Source: Bacilli bacterium (lineage in GTDB: Bacteria; Bacillota_I; Bacilli_A; RF39; UBA660). Taken from it: DNA of 56,304 nucleotides. Shown here piece by piece: positions 34,132-42,068 of this stretch. The notes beneath the pieces are model-generated. The model was not told where the DNA came from, made no database searches, and was given only the letters and a program-made list of their open reading frames with translations. How positions within the stretch are numbered: the stretch's first letter is position 1; every line of letters begins with the position of its first letter. Made by a program: the position numbers and the translations under genes. Location: positions 1-56,304 of the forward strand of contig JAFXXX010000015.1 of NCBI GenBank assembly GCA_017542065.1. The letters are read 5' to 3'.

Positions 34132-35317
34132 AATCATAATATGTTGTTCTATTTTTAAAGTCTACATATAATCCTGAAGGGAAATTAACGTAGTTTCTAG
34201 GATTAACTGTACTACCAGGATATTTACATCTAGAATCACTTAAGTATAAACATGCAAACATAGTTAAATGTAAGTGAGTAGCTGTACTCCATCCAGTATT
34301 ACCCATAACACCTATTTGAGTATCTTTAGTAACTATATCACCTTTTCTAACATCTATTCTAGATAAATGCATATACATAGATGAATAGTATTGATCATTA
34401 ATATTATGGTGGATAACTATATAATTACCCATTGAACTATTATAACCTGTATAAGCTACTTTACCAGGAGCTACAGATAATATATTATGGCACTCAGAAC
34501 AAGATCTATAAGTAGACATGTCTAAACCTGTATGATTTTGACCACTACTACCTAGAGGATCAATTCTATAACCATATTCAGAAGTTACATAACCTAAAGT
34601 TACTGGTCTATAGAACTTAGTTCCTGGAGGTAATTGTTTAGCAGCACAAGTTGTTACTTCATCTCCATCTTTACATCCAGCCTTTTCATAGAAAGCAATT
34701 ACTTCTTTAGAAGCCTTAATTTCTTCTTCCTCAGAAATTGATTCATCAGATAAACTTATATTTTGGCTTTGAAGAATAGCTATCTTTTGGTTAAGTTCTT
34801 CTTTCTTAGCAGTTAATTCTTTTTCTTTTTCTTGTAATTTTTTAATATTTTCTTCATTTTGCTTAATCATAGCATTCATTTCATTTATAAGATTCTTATT
34901 GTAATTAGACATTTGTTCTGAAACAGTTGCTCTATAAATAAAATCTGTTATCGATTTAGCTTTAAATAAATATTCTAAGTAAGCAGATTCTCCTTTAGCA
35001 TATTGGTTATACTTAAGAATACTTTTTATTTCATCTCTTTTCTTAAGAATATCTTCATTTAATTGGGCTATTTGTTTATTAAGCTCAATCATTTCTTTTT
35101 CTCCCTCTGCTATTTCAGCATAGATTTCATTAACTCTAGCTTTAGCAGCAGCTATTTGAGATTCATTATATTGAATTTGATTACTTGTATCATTATGTTT
35201 TCTTTGTAATTCATCAAGTTCACTTTTATATTGTCCTAAAGTTTTGGCATTGGTATTTATAGGAATAAGTAATACTACTAAAAGTAATATTGATAATAAA
35301 TATTTAATCTTTTTCAT
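34130..35317 (-). CDS. FtsEX-linked murein hydrolase, coiled coil plus M23 domain
   Basis: 395 residues: signal peptide (1-24), a long coiled coil (~25-210), then an M23/LytM endopeptidase domain. The zinc site looks intact: NHTGLDMS (His and Asp) and THLHLTM (HxH), with SMYMHLSR between. The ATG overlaps the ftsX stop (TAATG). The gene order matches known systems in which FtsEX drives an EnvC/CwlO/PcsB-type hydrolase: ATP hydrolysis is passed through the coiled coil to control cell-wall cutting during growth or division. Here the hydrolase itself carries the active site, as in Gram-positive CwlO-type partners. Confidence 0.92.
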   Translation of the reverse strand: MKKIKYLLSILLLVVLLIPINTNAKTLGQYKSELDELQRKHNDTSNQIQYNESQIAAAKARVNEIYAEIAEGEKEMIELNKQIAQLNEDILKKRDEIKSILKYNQYAKGESAYLEYLFKAKSITDFIYRATVSEQMSNYNKNLINEMNAMIKQNEENIKKLQEKEKELTAKKEELNQKIAILQSQNISLSDESISEEEEIKASKEVIAFYEKAGCKDGDEVTTCAAKQLPPGTKFYRPVTLGYVTSEYGYRIDPLGSSGQNHTGLDMSTYRSCSECHNILSVAPGKVAYTGYNSSMGNYIVIHHNINDQYYSSMYMHLSRIDVRKGDIVTKDTQIGVMGNTGWSTATHLHLTMFACLYLSDSRCKYPGSTVNPRNYVNFPSGLYVDFKNRTTYYD

Positions 35318-36216
35318 TATATCTTTAAGTACTTACTTACTGCCCTTCTACTTCCTATCATACCAACTACAACGCCAATTACTAATAAAACAATTGAAGC
35401 ATAAAATACAAATGGGAATGGTTTAATTAATTTAATAAATTGTGAGAAGATAACTCCTCCAGTATAGTTATATAAATAATTATAACCATATATAGTAGCA
35501 ATTATTGGAACTATACTTCCAAGTAAACCAATTATTAAACCTTCAATAACAAATGGTTGTTTAATTGAGAAGTTAGATGCTCCAACTAATCTCTTAATTT
35601 CAATTTCTTTTTGTCTACTAAAGATTGTAATCTTAATAGTATTAACAATTAAGAAAGCAGTTACTATTACTAAAGCAATAACTATAACAATTAATACTTT
35701 CTTAATTAAGTCAAATATAGATACCATTGAATCAACCATTCCTTCACCATATTTAACTATTTCTATATTATCAATTTTTTTAATCTTATCAGCAGTTTTT
35801 TCTATCTTTTCAATATCTTTTACTTTAATTTGATAAGCATCACTTAATGGATTTTCTTCCTCTTCCCAAGCTGACATAATACCTTTAAATGTTTCAGATG
35901 ATTCCATCATTTCTTTTTTAGTATCTGCTTTAGATACAAATGTAATACTTTCAATATTACCAATCTTATTTAATTTTTCTTCAATCTTTTCCTCATCTTC
36001 TGTACTAGCATCATTCTTAACGAAAGCAACAATAGTAAAATCATCAGATATTAATTTAGTAAAGTTTTCTACATTTAATGATCCAATTAAAGCAACAGCT
36101 ACTACTAGTAAAGTAATTGTTATACATGAAATAGATGCAAATGATAAAGAAAAGTTTCTAAATACATTTTTAAATCCATCACGGAAATTTCTTCCTAATA
36201 TTCTAACGTTTTTCAT
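35317..36216 (-). CDS. ftsX: cell-division ABC permease FtsX
   Basis: 299 residues with four membrane helices (one near 20-45, three after 165) and a large external loop (~45-165) between helices 1 and 2, the part that binds the hydrolase. SIKQPFVIEGLIIGLLGS is typical of FtsX. Its start lies inside ftsE (14-nt overlap), and its stop overlaps the M23 hydrolase start. The two with FtsE form the transmembrane switch for wall hydrolysis. Confidence 0.95.
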   Translation of the reverse strand: MKNVRILGRNFRDGFKNVFRNFSLSFASISCITITLLVVAVALIGSLNVENFTKLISDDFTIVAFVKNDASTEDEEKIEEKLNKIGNIESITFVSKADTKKEMMESSETFKGIMSAWEEEENPLSDAYQIKVKDIEKIEKTADKIKKIDNIEIVKYGEGMVDSMVSIFDLIKKVLIVIVIALVIVTAFLIVNTIKITIFSRQKEIEIKRLVGASNFSIKQPFVIEGLIIGLLGSIVPIIATIYGYNYLYNYTGGVIFSQFIKLIKPFPFVFYASIVLLVIGVVVGMIGSRRAVSKYLKI

Positions 36217-36901
36217 TTACAGTATATGTTCCTTTCTCTGAATCAGTTACTACTCTACCTTGATCTAGTTTAATAACTCTCTTCTTCATCTTATTAACTA
36301 TATCTCTATCGTGAGTAACTACTAATATTGTAGTTCCAAGTTCATTAATTACTTCAAGTGCTTTCATAACTTCCATAGACATTTCAGGGTCTAGGTTTCC
36401 AGTAGGTTCGTCACATATTAATAGTTTAGGACTATTAACTATAGCTCTAGCTATTGATACTCTTTGTTGCTCTCCACCAGATAACTCATCAGGAAAACTT
36501 TTTGCTTTATCTTTTAATCCAACTAAATCTAATGCTTTTAAAGTCTTATCTCTAATCTCATCTTTAGTTAAACCATACATTTCTAAAGCAAATGCAACGT
36601 TTTCATAAGCAGTTAACTTAGGTAATAATTTAAAGTCTTGGAATACAATTCCTAGTTTTCTTCTTAATTTATATACTTTTCTATTTTTAAGTTTTTCAAC
36701 TCTAACACCACCAATTAAAATTTCTCCAGATGTAGGTTTTTCTTCTCTATATAACATTTTAATTAGTGTACTTTTTCCAGAACCAGAGGCTCCTATTATA
36801 AATGCAAAATCACCTTTTTTAATAGTTAAGTCTAGACCACTAACAGCAGTCACTCCAGTAGGATAAGTTTTAGTAACATCTTTTAATATAATAAAATCCA
36901 C
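36203..36901 (-). CDS. ftsE: cell-division ABC ATPase FtsE
   Basis: 232 residues with Walker A GASGSGKST, Q-loop FQDFKLLP, signature LSGGEQQR, Walker B LLICDEPTGNLD and switch His (VVTHD). It energises FtsX. The ATG overlaps the yitT stop by one base. A KMKKRVIKLDQGRVV end is typical of the family. Confidence 0.96.
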   Translation of the reverse strand: MDFIILKDVTKTYPTGVTAVSGLDLTIKKGDFAFIIGASGSGKSTLIKMLYREEKPTSGEILIGGVRVEKLKNRKVYKLRRKLGIVFQDFKLLPKLTAYENVAFALEMYGLTKDEIRDKTLKALDLVGLKDKAKSFPDELSGGEQQRVSIARAIVNSPKLLICDEPTGNLDPEMSMEVMKALEVINELGTTILVVTHDRDIVNKMKKRVIKLDQGRVVTDSEKGTYTVNEKR

Positions 36902-37800
36902 TATTTATCACTCTCCTTGTTTTTCTTAGATTTCTTTTTATTTTTCCTTGATGAATATTCACCATATACTTGATATGAATCACATATAGTAATAAATGCA
37001 TCAGGATCTATTTCTAAAATTCCTTCTCTTGCTTTAAAGTATTCTATTGTAGGTATAACAGCCATAATAACTTCTTGGTCTTCTTTACTGTATCCACCTT
37101 TAGCATCCAATATAGTAACTCCTCTAGATAAGTATTCTGATATATACTCTTTTACTTCAGAAATCTTATTAGTTACTATAAAGAATGTTTTATTGCTTGA
37201 TATACCAAGCATAACTTTATCGGTAATAATACCTATAATATATAATTGAATTAGAGCATAAAGAACTACTCTATAACCAAGAGCAAATCCTCCAGCAATA
37301 ATAATTAGTCCATTAAATACAGCATATATAGTTCCATGAGATAAATGTATTTTCTTATGAATTACATGAGAAATGGCATCTAATCCTCCAGATGAGAAAC
37401 CAGTTTTAGCTGTTAATCCATTACCAATACCAGTTAAAACAGCACCGCATATAGCAACTAACATAATATCGTCTTTAGGAATATTAATAGCTATATCAGA
37501 TGTTAATTTAACAAATAATGGTGAAATAATTGCACCAACAACTGAATTAATTGCAAAGTCTTTTCCAAGGAATATAGCTCCTAGGATTAAACCTAATACA
37601 GCAATTATAAATATAGTTATTGATGGATCTAAATAATCTTTAATAAGAATAGCTATACCACCAGATCCACCACTCATTAAGCCACTTTTAAGAAAGAATA
37701 GATTATATGCTAAAGCAGAAATAAACGAACCTATTATAAATAATAAGTATCTCTTTAATAATGCTTTTTTCTCAATAGAATAAAGTATATTCTTCTTCAT
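36901..37800 (-). CDS. YitT family membrane protein
   Basis: 299 residues with five to six membrane helices (GGSGGIAIL and TGFSSGGLDAIS motifs, DUF161-like repeats) and a C-terminal cytoplasmic DUF2179-type domain (~210-285), ending in a Lys/Ser tail. YitT proteins are widespread in Firmicutes; transport function is suspected but not shown. It lies between prfB and ftsE with gaps of one base or less, so it is within the operon. Confidence 0.88.
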   Translation of the reverse strand: MKKNILYSIEKKALLKRYLLFIIGSFISALAYNLFFLKSGLMSGGSGGIAILIKDYLDPSITIFIIAVLGLILGAIFLGKDFAINSVVGAIISPLFVKLTSDIAINIPKDDIMLVAICGAVLTGIGNGLTAKTGFSSGGLDAISHVIHKKIHLSHGTIYAVFNGLIIIAGGFALGYRVVLYALIQLYIIGIITDKVMLGISSNKTFFIVTNKISEVKEYISEYLSRGVTILDAKGGYSKEDQEVIMAVIPTIEYFKAREGILEIDPDAFITICDSYQVYGEYSSRKNKKKSKKNKESDK

Positions 37801-37801
37801 A

Positions 37802-38870
37802 TTATAATCCCCTTTCTAGACTAGCTTCTATAAACTCATCTATATATCCATCCATTACTTTATTAACATCACTTGTTTCATATTCAGTTCTATGATCTTT
37901 AACCATAGAATATGGATGCATAACATAACTTCTTATTTGAGAACCAAAGTTAATTGATGATTGATTCTCTAATCTATTATTCTTTTCTTCATTTAATTTT
38001 TCTTGTTCTAAATTATATAATTTTGATTTTAAGATACCCATAGCAGTTTCTTTATTCTTAAGTTGACTTCTTTCATTTTGACAAGTAACTACTATTCCAG
38101 TAGGTATATGAGTAATTCTAACAGCAGAGTCAGTAGTATTAACACCTTGACCTCCTGCTCCTGAAGATCTATAAACATCTACTCTTAAGTCTTCTTCTTT
38201 AATTTCGATATTTATATCTTCATTTACTTCAGGAGTTACTTCTACTGATGCAAATGAAGTATGTCTTCTTTTGTTAGAATCAAATGGTGATATTCTAACT
38301 AACCTATGAACACCTGATTCAGTTCTAAGATATCCATAAGCATTTAAACCAGTTATAATTACTGTACATCTTTTAATACCAGCTTCTTCACCATCTTGTT
38401 TTTCTACTATTTCATACTTATAGTTATTTCTTTCACACCATCTTATATACATTCTAAGAAGCATAGATGCCCAGTCCATACTTTCTGTTCCACCTGCTCC
38501 AGGATGAATTTCTAGAATTGCATTATTCTTATCAAATTTCCCTGATAATTTAGTTTCAAATTCTAGTTTACTTATTTTATTTTCTATTTCACTGATATAT
38601 TCCCCTATATCACTTTCATAAGATGAATCGATTGTTATTAAATCTAAATATGATTTAAGATCTTCTTTTAACTTATTAATACTATCTATTTCATTTTCAA
38701 TATCACTAATCTCTTTAGATACCGAAGATGCTTTTTTTACATCATTCCAAAAGTCTGGATTATTACTTTCTTCTCTTAACTCTTTTAATCTTAGATTTTT
38801 ATTATCTAAGTCAAAGTAACCTCCATATAGTTTCTAACTTGTTAAATAGACTATTAATCTTATCTTTCAT
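37802..38870 (-). CDS. prfB: peptide chain release factor 2, programmed +1 frameshift
   Basis: RF2 (355 residues after frameshift) releases peptides at UAA and UGA. Translation starts at ATG 38870 (AGGTGA upstream), runs 19 codons to CTT TGA, then shifts +1 and continues in the frame of 38812-37802. Conserved parts are ILEIHPGAGGTE with WASMLLRMY, the GGQ hydrolysis loop (SSGAGGQGVNTTDSAVRI), and the anticodon-like SPF loop (VRISPFDSN). It is first in prfB-yitT-ftsE-ftsX-M23. The frameshift lets cells make more RF2 when UGA termination is slow. Confidence 0.96.
38807..38827 (-). promoter_or_regulatory. RF2 autoregulatory frameshift site
   Basis: Minus-strand TGGAGG, TTA, CTT TGA C: a Shine-Dalgarno-like GGAGG three bases before the slippery CTT, in-frame TGA stop (38813-38811) and C in the next position, as in the classic RF2 site. 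Confidence 0.93.
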
Positions 38871-38912
38871 ACTATTCACCTATTATTCATTATAACATGA
38901 AAAGTCAAAAAA

Positions 38913-38937
38913 AGAAAATGATATATAATCATTTTCT
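38913..38937 (-). terminator. terminator of pfp
   Basis: AGAAAATGAT (38913-38922), 5-nt loop, ATCATTTTCT (38928-38937), then U-run on the minus strand. Confidence 0.85.
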
Positions 38938-40134
38938 AATTAAGTGACATACTACACCATCTTTGAAAATTGGTAATAATTCTCCTTTAATTAATGGTCT
39001 TGCATATTCAATATATTCATTCTTCATTTGTTTATTTTCTGAATCAATCCATTCAGTAGGTATTTTCTTTTCTACATTAGCTATATCATGAATATCATAT
39101 ATACCATAGTTATTATCTCTAAGGATAGTAATCATCATACCAGTTTTACCTTCATCTGCTGCTTTAACAGCTAATTTACCTACTTCGATAGCTTCATTTA
39201 TATCAGTTAAAGATGCTAAGTGAGTAGCAGCTCTTTGTAATGTGGAAAACTCTATTGCTCTAGTTTTTAATCCAAATTCATTATGAATAATATCTGCAAG
39301 TGTTTTACCACAACCAGATAATTGTTTATGACCAAATGCATCAACAGGAGCATTTTCAGCACCAATTTCACATACAAACTTTCCATCAGCAGTAGTAATA
39401 CCTTCTGAAACTGCAATAACTACTGAAGATTTAGTTTCAGCTAAATGTTTAACTCTAGCTTTAAATTCATCTATATCAAATACTTCTTCTGGTAGATAAA
39501 TAGCATCTACTCCGCAGCAATCTTCACCTTTAGCTAAAGCTGCACCAGCAGTTAACCATCCAGCATGTCTTCCCATTATTTCAACAATACAAACAGTTGG
39601 TTTTTCAACACCAAACGATTCATTATCTCTAATTATTTCTTTTAAAGAAGTAGCTATATATTTAACAGCGCTACCATATCCTGGACAATGATCTGTTATT
39701 GGTAAATCATTATCTATAGTCTTTGGAATACCAATAAACCTTTGTGATTTTCCATTTTCTTTAGCATAATCAGATAGCATTTTAATAGTATCCATTGAAT
39801 CATTTCCTCCAATATAGAAGAAATATTCAATTTCTAGTTCATCTAATTTACTAAATATCTTTTCATAAACTTCTCTATCTTTTTCAAATGGTGGAAGTTT
39901 ATATCTACAAGATCCTAAATATGCAGATGGAGTTCTTTTTAGTAATTCTACTTTTTCTTCATCTAATACATCTTTAAGATCAATATATTCTCCCTTTAAG
40001 AATCCTTCTATACCATGTACCATACCATAAATATGAGTACTTCCAAGTTCTTTAGCAGCTTCATAAACACCAACAACTGATGAGTTAATAACTGCTGTTG
40101 GACCACCAGATTGTCCTACAATTATATTTTTCAT
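38929..40134 (-). CDS. pfp: pyrophosphate-dependent phosphofructokinase
   Basis: 401 residues. It has the PFK fold with GGNDSMDT and PKTIDNDL; Lys instead of Gly in the latter motif is the mark of PPi-dependent enzymes. Other matches are IVEIMGRHAGWLTA and the LQRAATHLASLTDI end of the active site. The enzyme phosphorylates fructose 6-phosphate reversibly with PPi and saves ATP in anaerobic glycolysis. It is monocistronic with GGAGG before the ATG. Confidence 0.93.
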   Translation of the reverse strand: MKNIIVGQSGGPTAVINSSVVGVYEAAKELGSTHIYGMVHGIEGFLKGEYIDLKDVLDEEKVELLKRTPSAYLGSCRYKLPPFEKDREVYEKIFSKLDELEIEYFFYIGGNDSMDTIKMLSDYAKENGKSQRFIGIPKTIDNDLPITDHCPGYGSAVKYIATSLKEIIRDNESFGVEKPTVCIVEIMGRHAGWLTAGAALAKGEDCCGVDAIYLPEEVFDIDEFKARVKHLAETKSSVVIAVSEGITTADGKFVCEIGAENAPVDAFGHKQLSGCGKTLADIIHNEFGLKTRAIEFSTLQRAATHLASLTDINEAIEVGKLAVKAADEGKTGMMITILRDNNYGIYDIHDIANVEKKIPTEWIDSENKQMKNEYIEYARPLIKGELLPIFKDGVVCHLIRK

Positions 40135-40164
40135 AATTTACCTCCAAGTAATATTATACAACAA

Positions 40165-40188
40165 AAAAATAGTCATAGGACTATTTTT
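40165..40188 (-). terminator. intrinsic terminator
   Basis: AAAAATAGTC (40165-40174), loop ATAG, GACTATTTTT (40179-40188). Confidence 0.85.
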
Positions 40189-40189
40189 C

Positions 40190-40984
40190 TTATGGTTGTA
40201 ATATAATTTTCTTAGGTGGTACATTATAAGTAAAATTAGGATCTGTTTCTCCTGCGATAATTCTATCAACACTTTTTATTCTCTTATCATAAATTGATAC
40301 AACATCATATCCATCCCAAGTAGGTATTTTTTTATCAATTACTAAAGTATCTCTTAAAGACTCTAGCATATATATATAAAATTCACTCAAGTCATTAGCA
40401 AATATAGTTCTAATTCTATCAGCTAACACAACAGACTTTTCTGTCTGATATGGAACTTTAAAACCATATAAATGACATATTGCTTCAATTATTTCATTAG
40501 TATTTAAATTTCTATGTTTAGCAGATAAAAAATCAATATTTGTTCCAGTTTTTGAACAACCTAAGCATTCAAATCTATTATCAATATCTTTTACAAGAAA
40601 TTGGTTACTACTTCCACCATGAAGTGTACAAGGCATAATTACACTATTATTCTTTACAATATCTATTTCTGCTTCACCCAATTTAGACATTGCTAATTCA
40701 AACAATGCTAAAAGTAATAAATCACCATTTTTTATTATATAGTTAAAATTTTGTCCATAGAATCTACTGTTAAGACCAGATTTTTTTACTTGATTAACAA
40801 TACTATTCAAATGCTTTAATGATTCAATTTTTTTATTCATATCAGAAATTGTTACGGCAGGACATGCTTTTAAATCTTCATCTAATCCTCTAACTTTTTT
40901 AAAATCCTCAAAGTCAATTCCTTCTGTTAATCCTTTTCCATATAGTTTTTCTATTTTTCTTGATACTTTGTTTAAATTTTCCAT
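40190..40984 (-). CDS. orphan CHC2 zinc-finger protein
   Basis: 264 residues. Residues 115-170 match the DnaG-type CHC2 zinc finger: Cys 119, His 122, Cys 140, Cys 143 (CTLHGG ... ECLGC), followed by TGTNIDFLSAKHRNLNTNEIIEAICHLYGF as in primases. No TOPRIM or helicase domain follows, so it cannot be a full primase. The flanks are helical and unfamiliar. It is transcribed alone, after a GGGGGAAAG ribosome site. Similar stand-alone CHC2 proteins occur in phages and plasmids; here the role is unknown. Confidence 0.82.
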   Translation of the reverse strand: MENLNKVSRKIEKLYGKGLTEGIDFEDFKKVRGLDEDLKACPAVTISDMNKKIESLKHLNSIVNQVKKSGLNSRFYGQNFNYIIKNGDLLLLALFELAMSKLGEAEIDIVKNNSVIMPCTLHGGSSNQFLVKDIDNRFECLGCSKTGTNIDFLSAKHRNLNTNEIIEAICHLYGFKVPYQTEKSVVLADRIRTIFANDLSEFYIYMLESLRDTLVIDKKIPTWDGYDVVSIYDKRIKSVDRIIAGETDPNFTYNVPPKKIILQP

Positions 40985-41030
40985 ACTTTCCCCCGACTGT
41001 TTGTTTTTTTATTATAGCATGAAAACAAAA

Positions 41031-41050
41031 AAAGACAAGTACTTGTCTTT
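41031..41050 (-). terminator. intrinsic terminator
   Basis: AAAGACAA-GTAC-TTGTCTTT (41031-41050), then U-run on the minus strand. Confidence 0.85.
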
Positions 41051-41976
41051 TATTTTAAAGCTTCTTTTAATACTTCTAGATTATCATTCATAATATCTAA
41101 ATATGTTTTACCATTTTCGAAATCTTCTTTAGATATATTATGAGCAGAATTAAGCTCTAAAACCTTGGTACCTGTTTCTTTAGATATTGTTTTAGCTATC
41201 TTTTTATTAGAAAATTCAATAGTTAGAATAACAGGAATATTATCTTCTTTTACTTTATTTATTAAGAAAGAAATAGTTTTTGCACTAGCTTCTGTCTCAG
41301 ATGAACAACCAGGAAAAGCTGCATAATAACTAAGTCCATATTCATCAACAAAGTATCTAAATGGAAATCTATCTGCAAATATTAATTCTTTCCTATTAGA
41401 GTTATTAACTACATCTTTAAAATTTTGATCTAGTTCTTCTAGTTTAATTCTATATGAAGAAAAATTATCTTCATATAATGACCAGTTTTCAGCATCTATC
41501 TTATGTACTTTATCAGTAATAGCTCTAGATATAGCTATAACATTTCTAGGGCTAGTCCAAACATGTTCATCATATTCTTCTTCATCTTCATCTTCTTCAA
41601 TTGTCATACCATCAACTTTTTCTTCATATACTGCATTTACTTCATCAATCATTTTAACTATTTGAATATTTGATGTATCAATTGAATCTAATAAATCATC
41701 AACCCATTCATCTGATTCTCCACCAACATAGATAAACATACTAGCTTTACTAATACTAATTATGTCCTTTGGTGATGGTTCATAATCATGAGACTCAGAT
41801 CCTGGTTTTAAAAGCATTTTAACCTCTATATCAGAGCCTTTTGTTATTTCCCTAGCAAAGTCATAAGCAGGGAAATTTGTTGCTATAATGGTCTTTTTAT
41901 TGTTATCTGATAGAGAACAACCACTAATAATAAATATTGAAACAATTATTATTAAAACTGATATTAATTTTTTCAT
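41050..41976 (-). CDS. metal ABC transporter substrate-binding lipoprotein, ZnuA/AdcA-like
   Basis: 308 residues with lipobox ISGC (Cys 20). Cluster A-I metal-binding fold: ligand His 63 (SHDYEPSP), an Asp/Glu-rich loop (~127-137) before His 138 (DEHVWTSPRN). At the usual second-half His the sequence is ADRFPFRYF, with no His; Asp 202 or Cys 224 (AFPGCSSETEAS) may replace it, and Glu 254 lies at the last ligand site. This ADRFPFRY variant is familiar in Clostridia-type homologues. No permease or ATPase gene is adjacent. A Fur-family-like operator overlaps its transcription start. Confidence 0.88.
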   Translation of the reverse strand: MKKLISVLIIIVSIFIISGCSLSDNNKKTIIATNFPAYDFAREITKGSDIEVKMLLKPGSESHDYEPSPKDIISISKASMFIYVGGESDEWVDDLLDSIDTSNIQIVKMIDEVNAVYEEKVDGMTIEEDEDEEEYDEHVWTSPRNVIAISRAITDKVHKIDAENWSLYEDNFSSYRIKLEELDQNFKDVVNNSNRKELIFADRFPFRYFVDEYGLSYYAAFPGCSSETEASAKTISFLINKVKEDNIPVILTIEFSNKKIAKTISKETGTKVLELNSAHNISKEDFENGKTYLDIMNDNLEVLKEALK

Positions 41977-41990
41977 ATATACACCTCAAT

Positions 41991-42007
41991 TTGAAAATCA
42001 TTTTCAA
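41991..42007 (-). promoter_or_regulatory. Fur-family-like operator (7-1-7 palindrome)
   Basis: TTGAAAATCATTTTCAA is a perfect palindrome around C 41999. Its core TGAAAAT-C-ATTTTCA has the 7-1-7 geometry of Fur/Zur/PerR boxes in Bacillus and differs from the Fur consensus at one symmetric position. It lies 6-22 bp downstream of the -10, where a bound repressor would block initiation. For a zinc or manganese binding lipoprotein, Zur, MntR-like or Fur are candidates. Confidence 0.75.
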
Positions 42008-42012
42008 TTTAT

Positions 42013-42040
42013 ATTATACACTCTTTTTTATTAAAAGCAA
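42013..42040 (-). promoter_or_regulatory. promoter of the metal-binding lipoprotein
   Basis: TTGCTT (42035-42040), 16-nt spacer, TATAAT (42013-42018) on the minus strand. Confidence 0.72.
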
Positions 42041-42042
42041 TA

Positions 42043-42068
42043 AAAAAAGACTAAATTTCTTTAGTCTT
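42043..42068 (-). terminator. terminator of the giant surface protein gene
   Basis: AAGACTAAA (42047-42055), loop TTTC, TTTAGTCTT (42060-42068), then U-run on the minus strand. Confidence 0.85.

Noticed and set aside
37802-38479. Truncated prfB pseudogene
   Set aside because: The upstream sequence holds the rest of RF2, joined by a canonical frameshift site.
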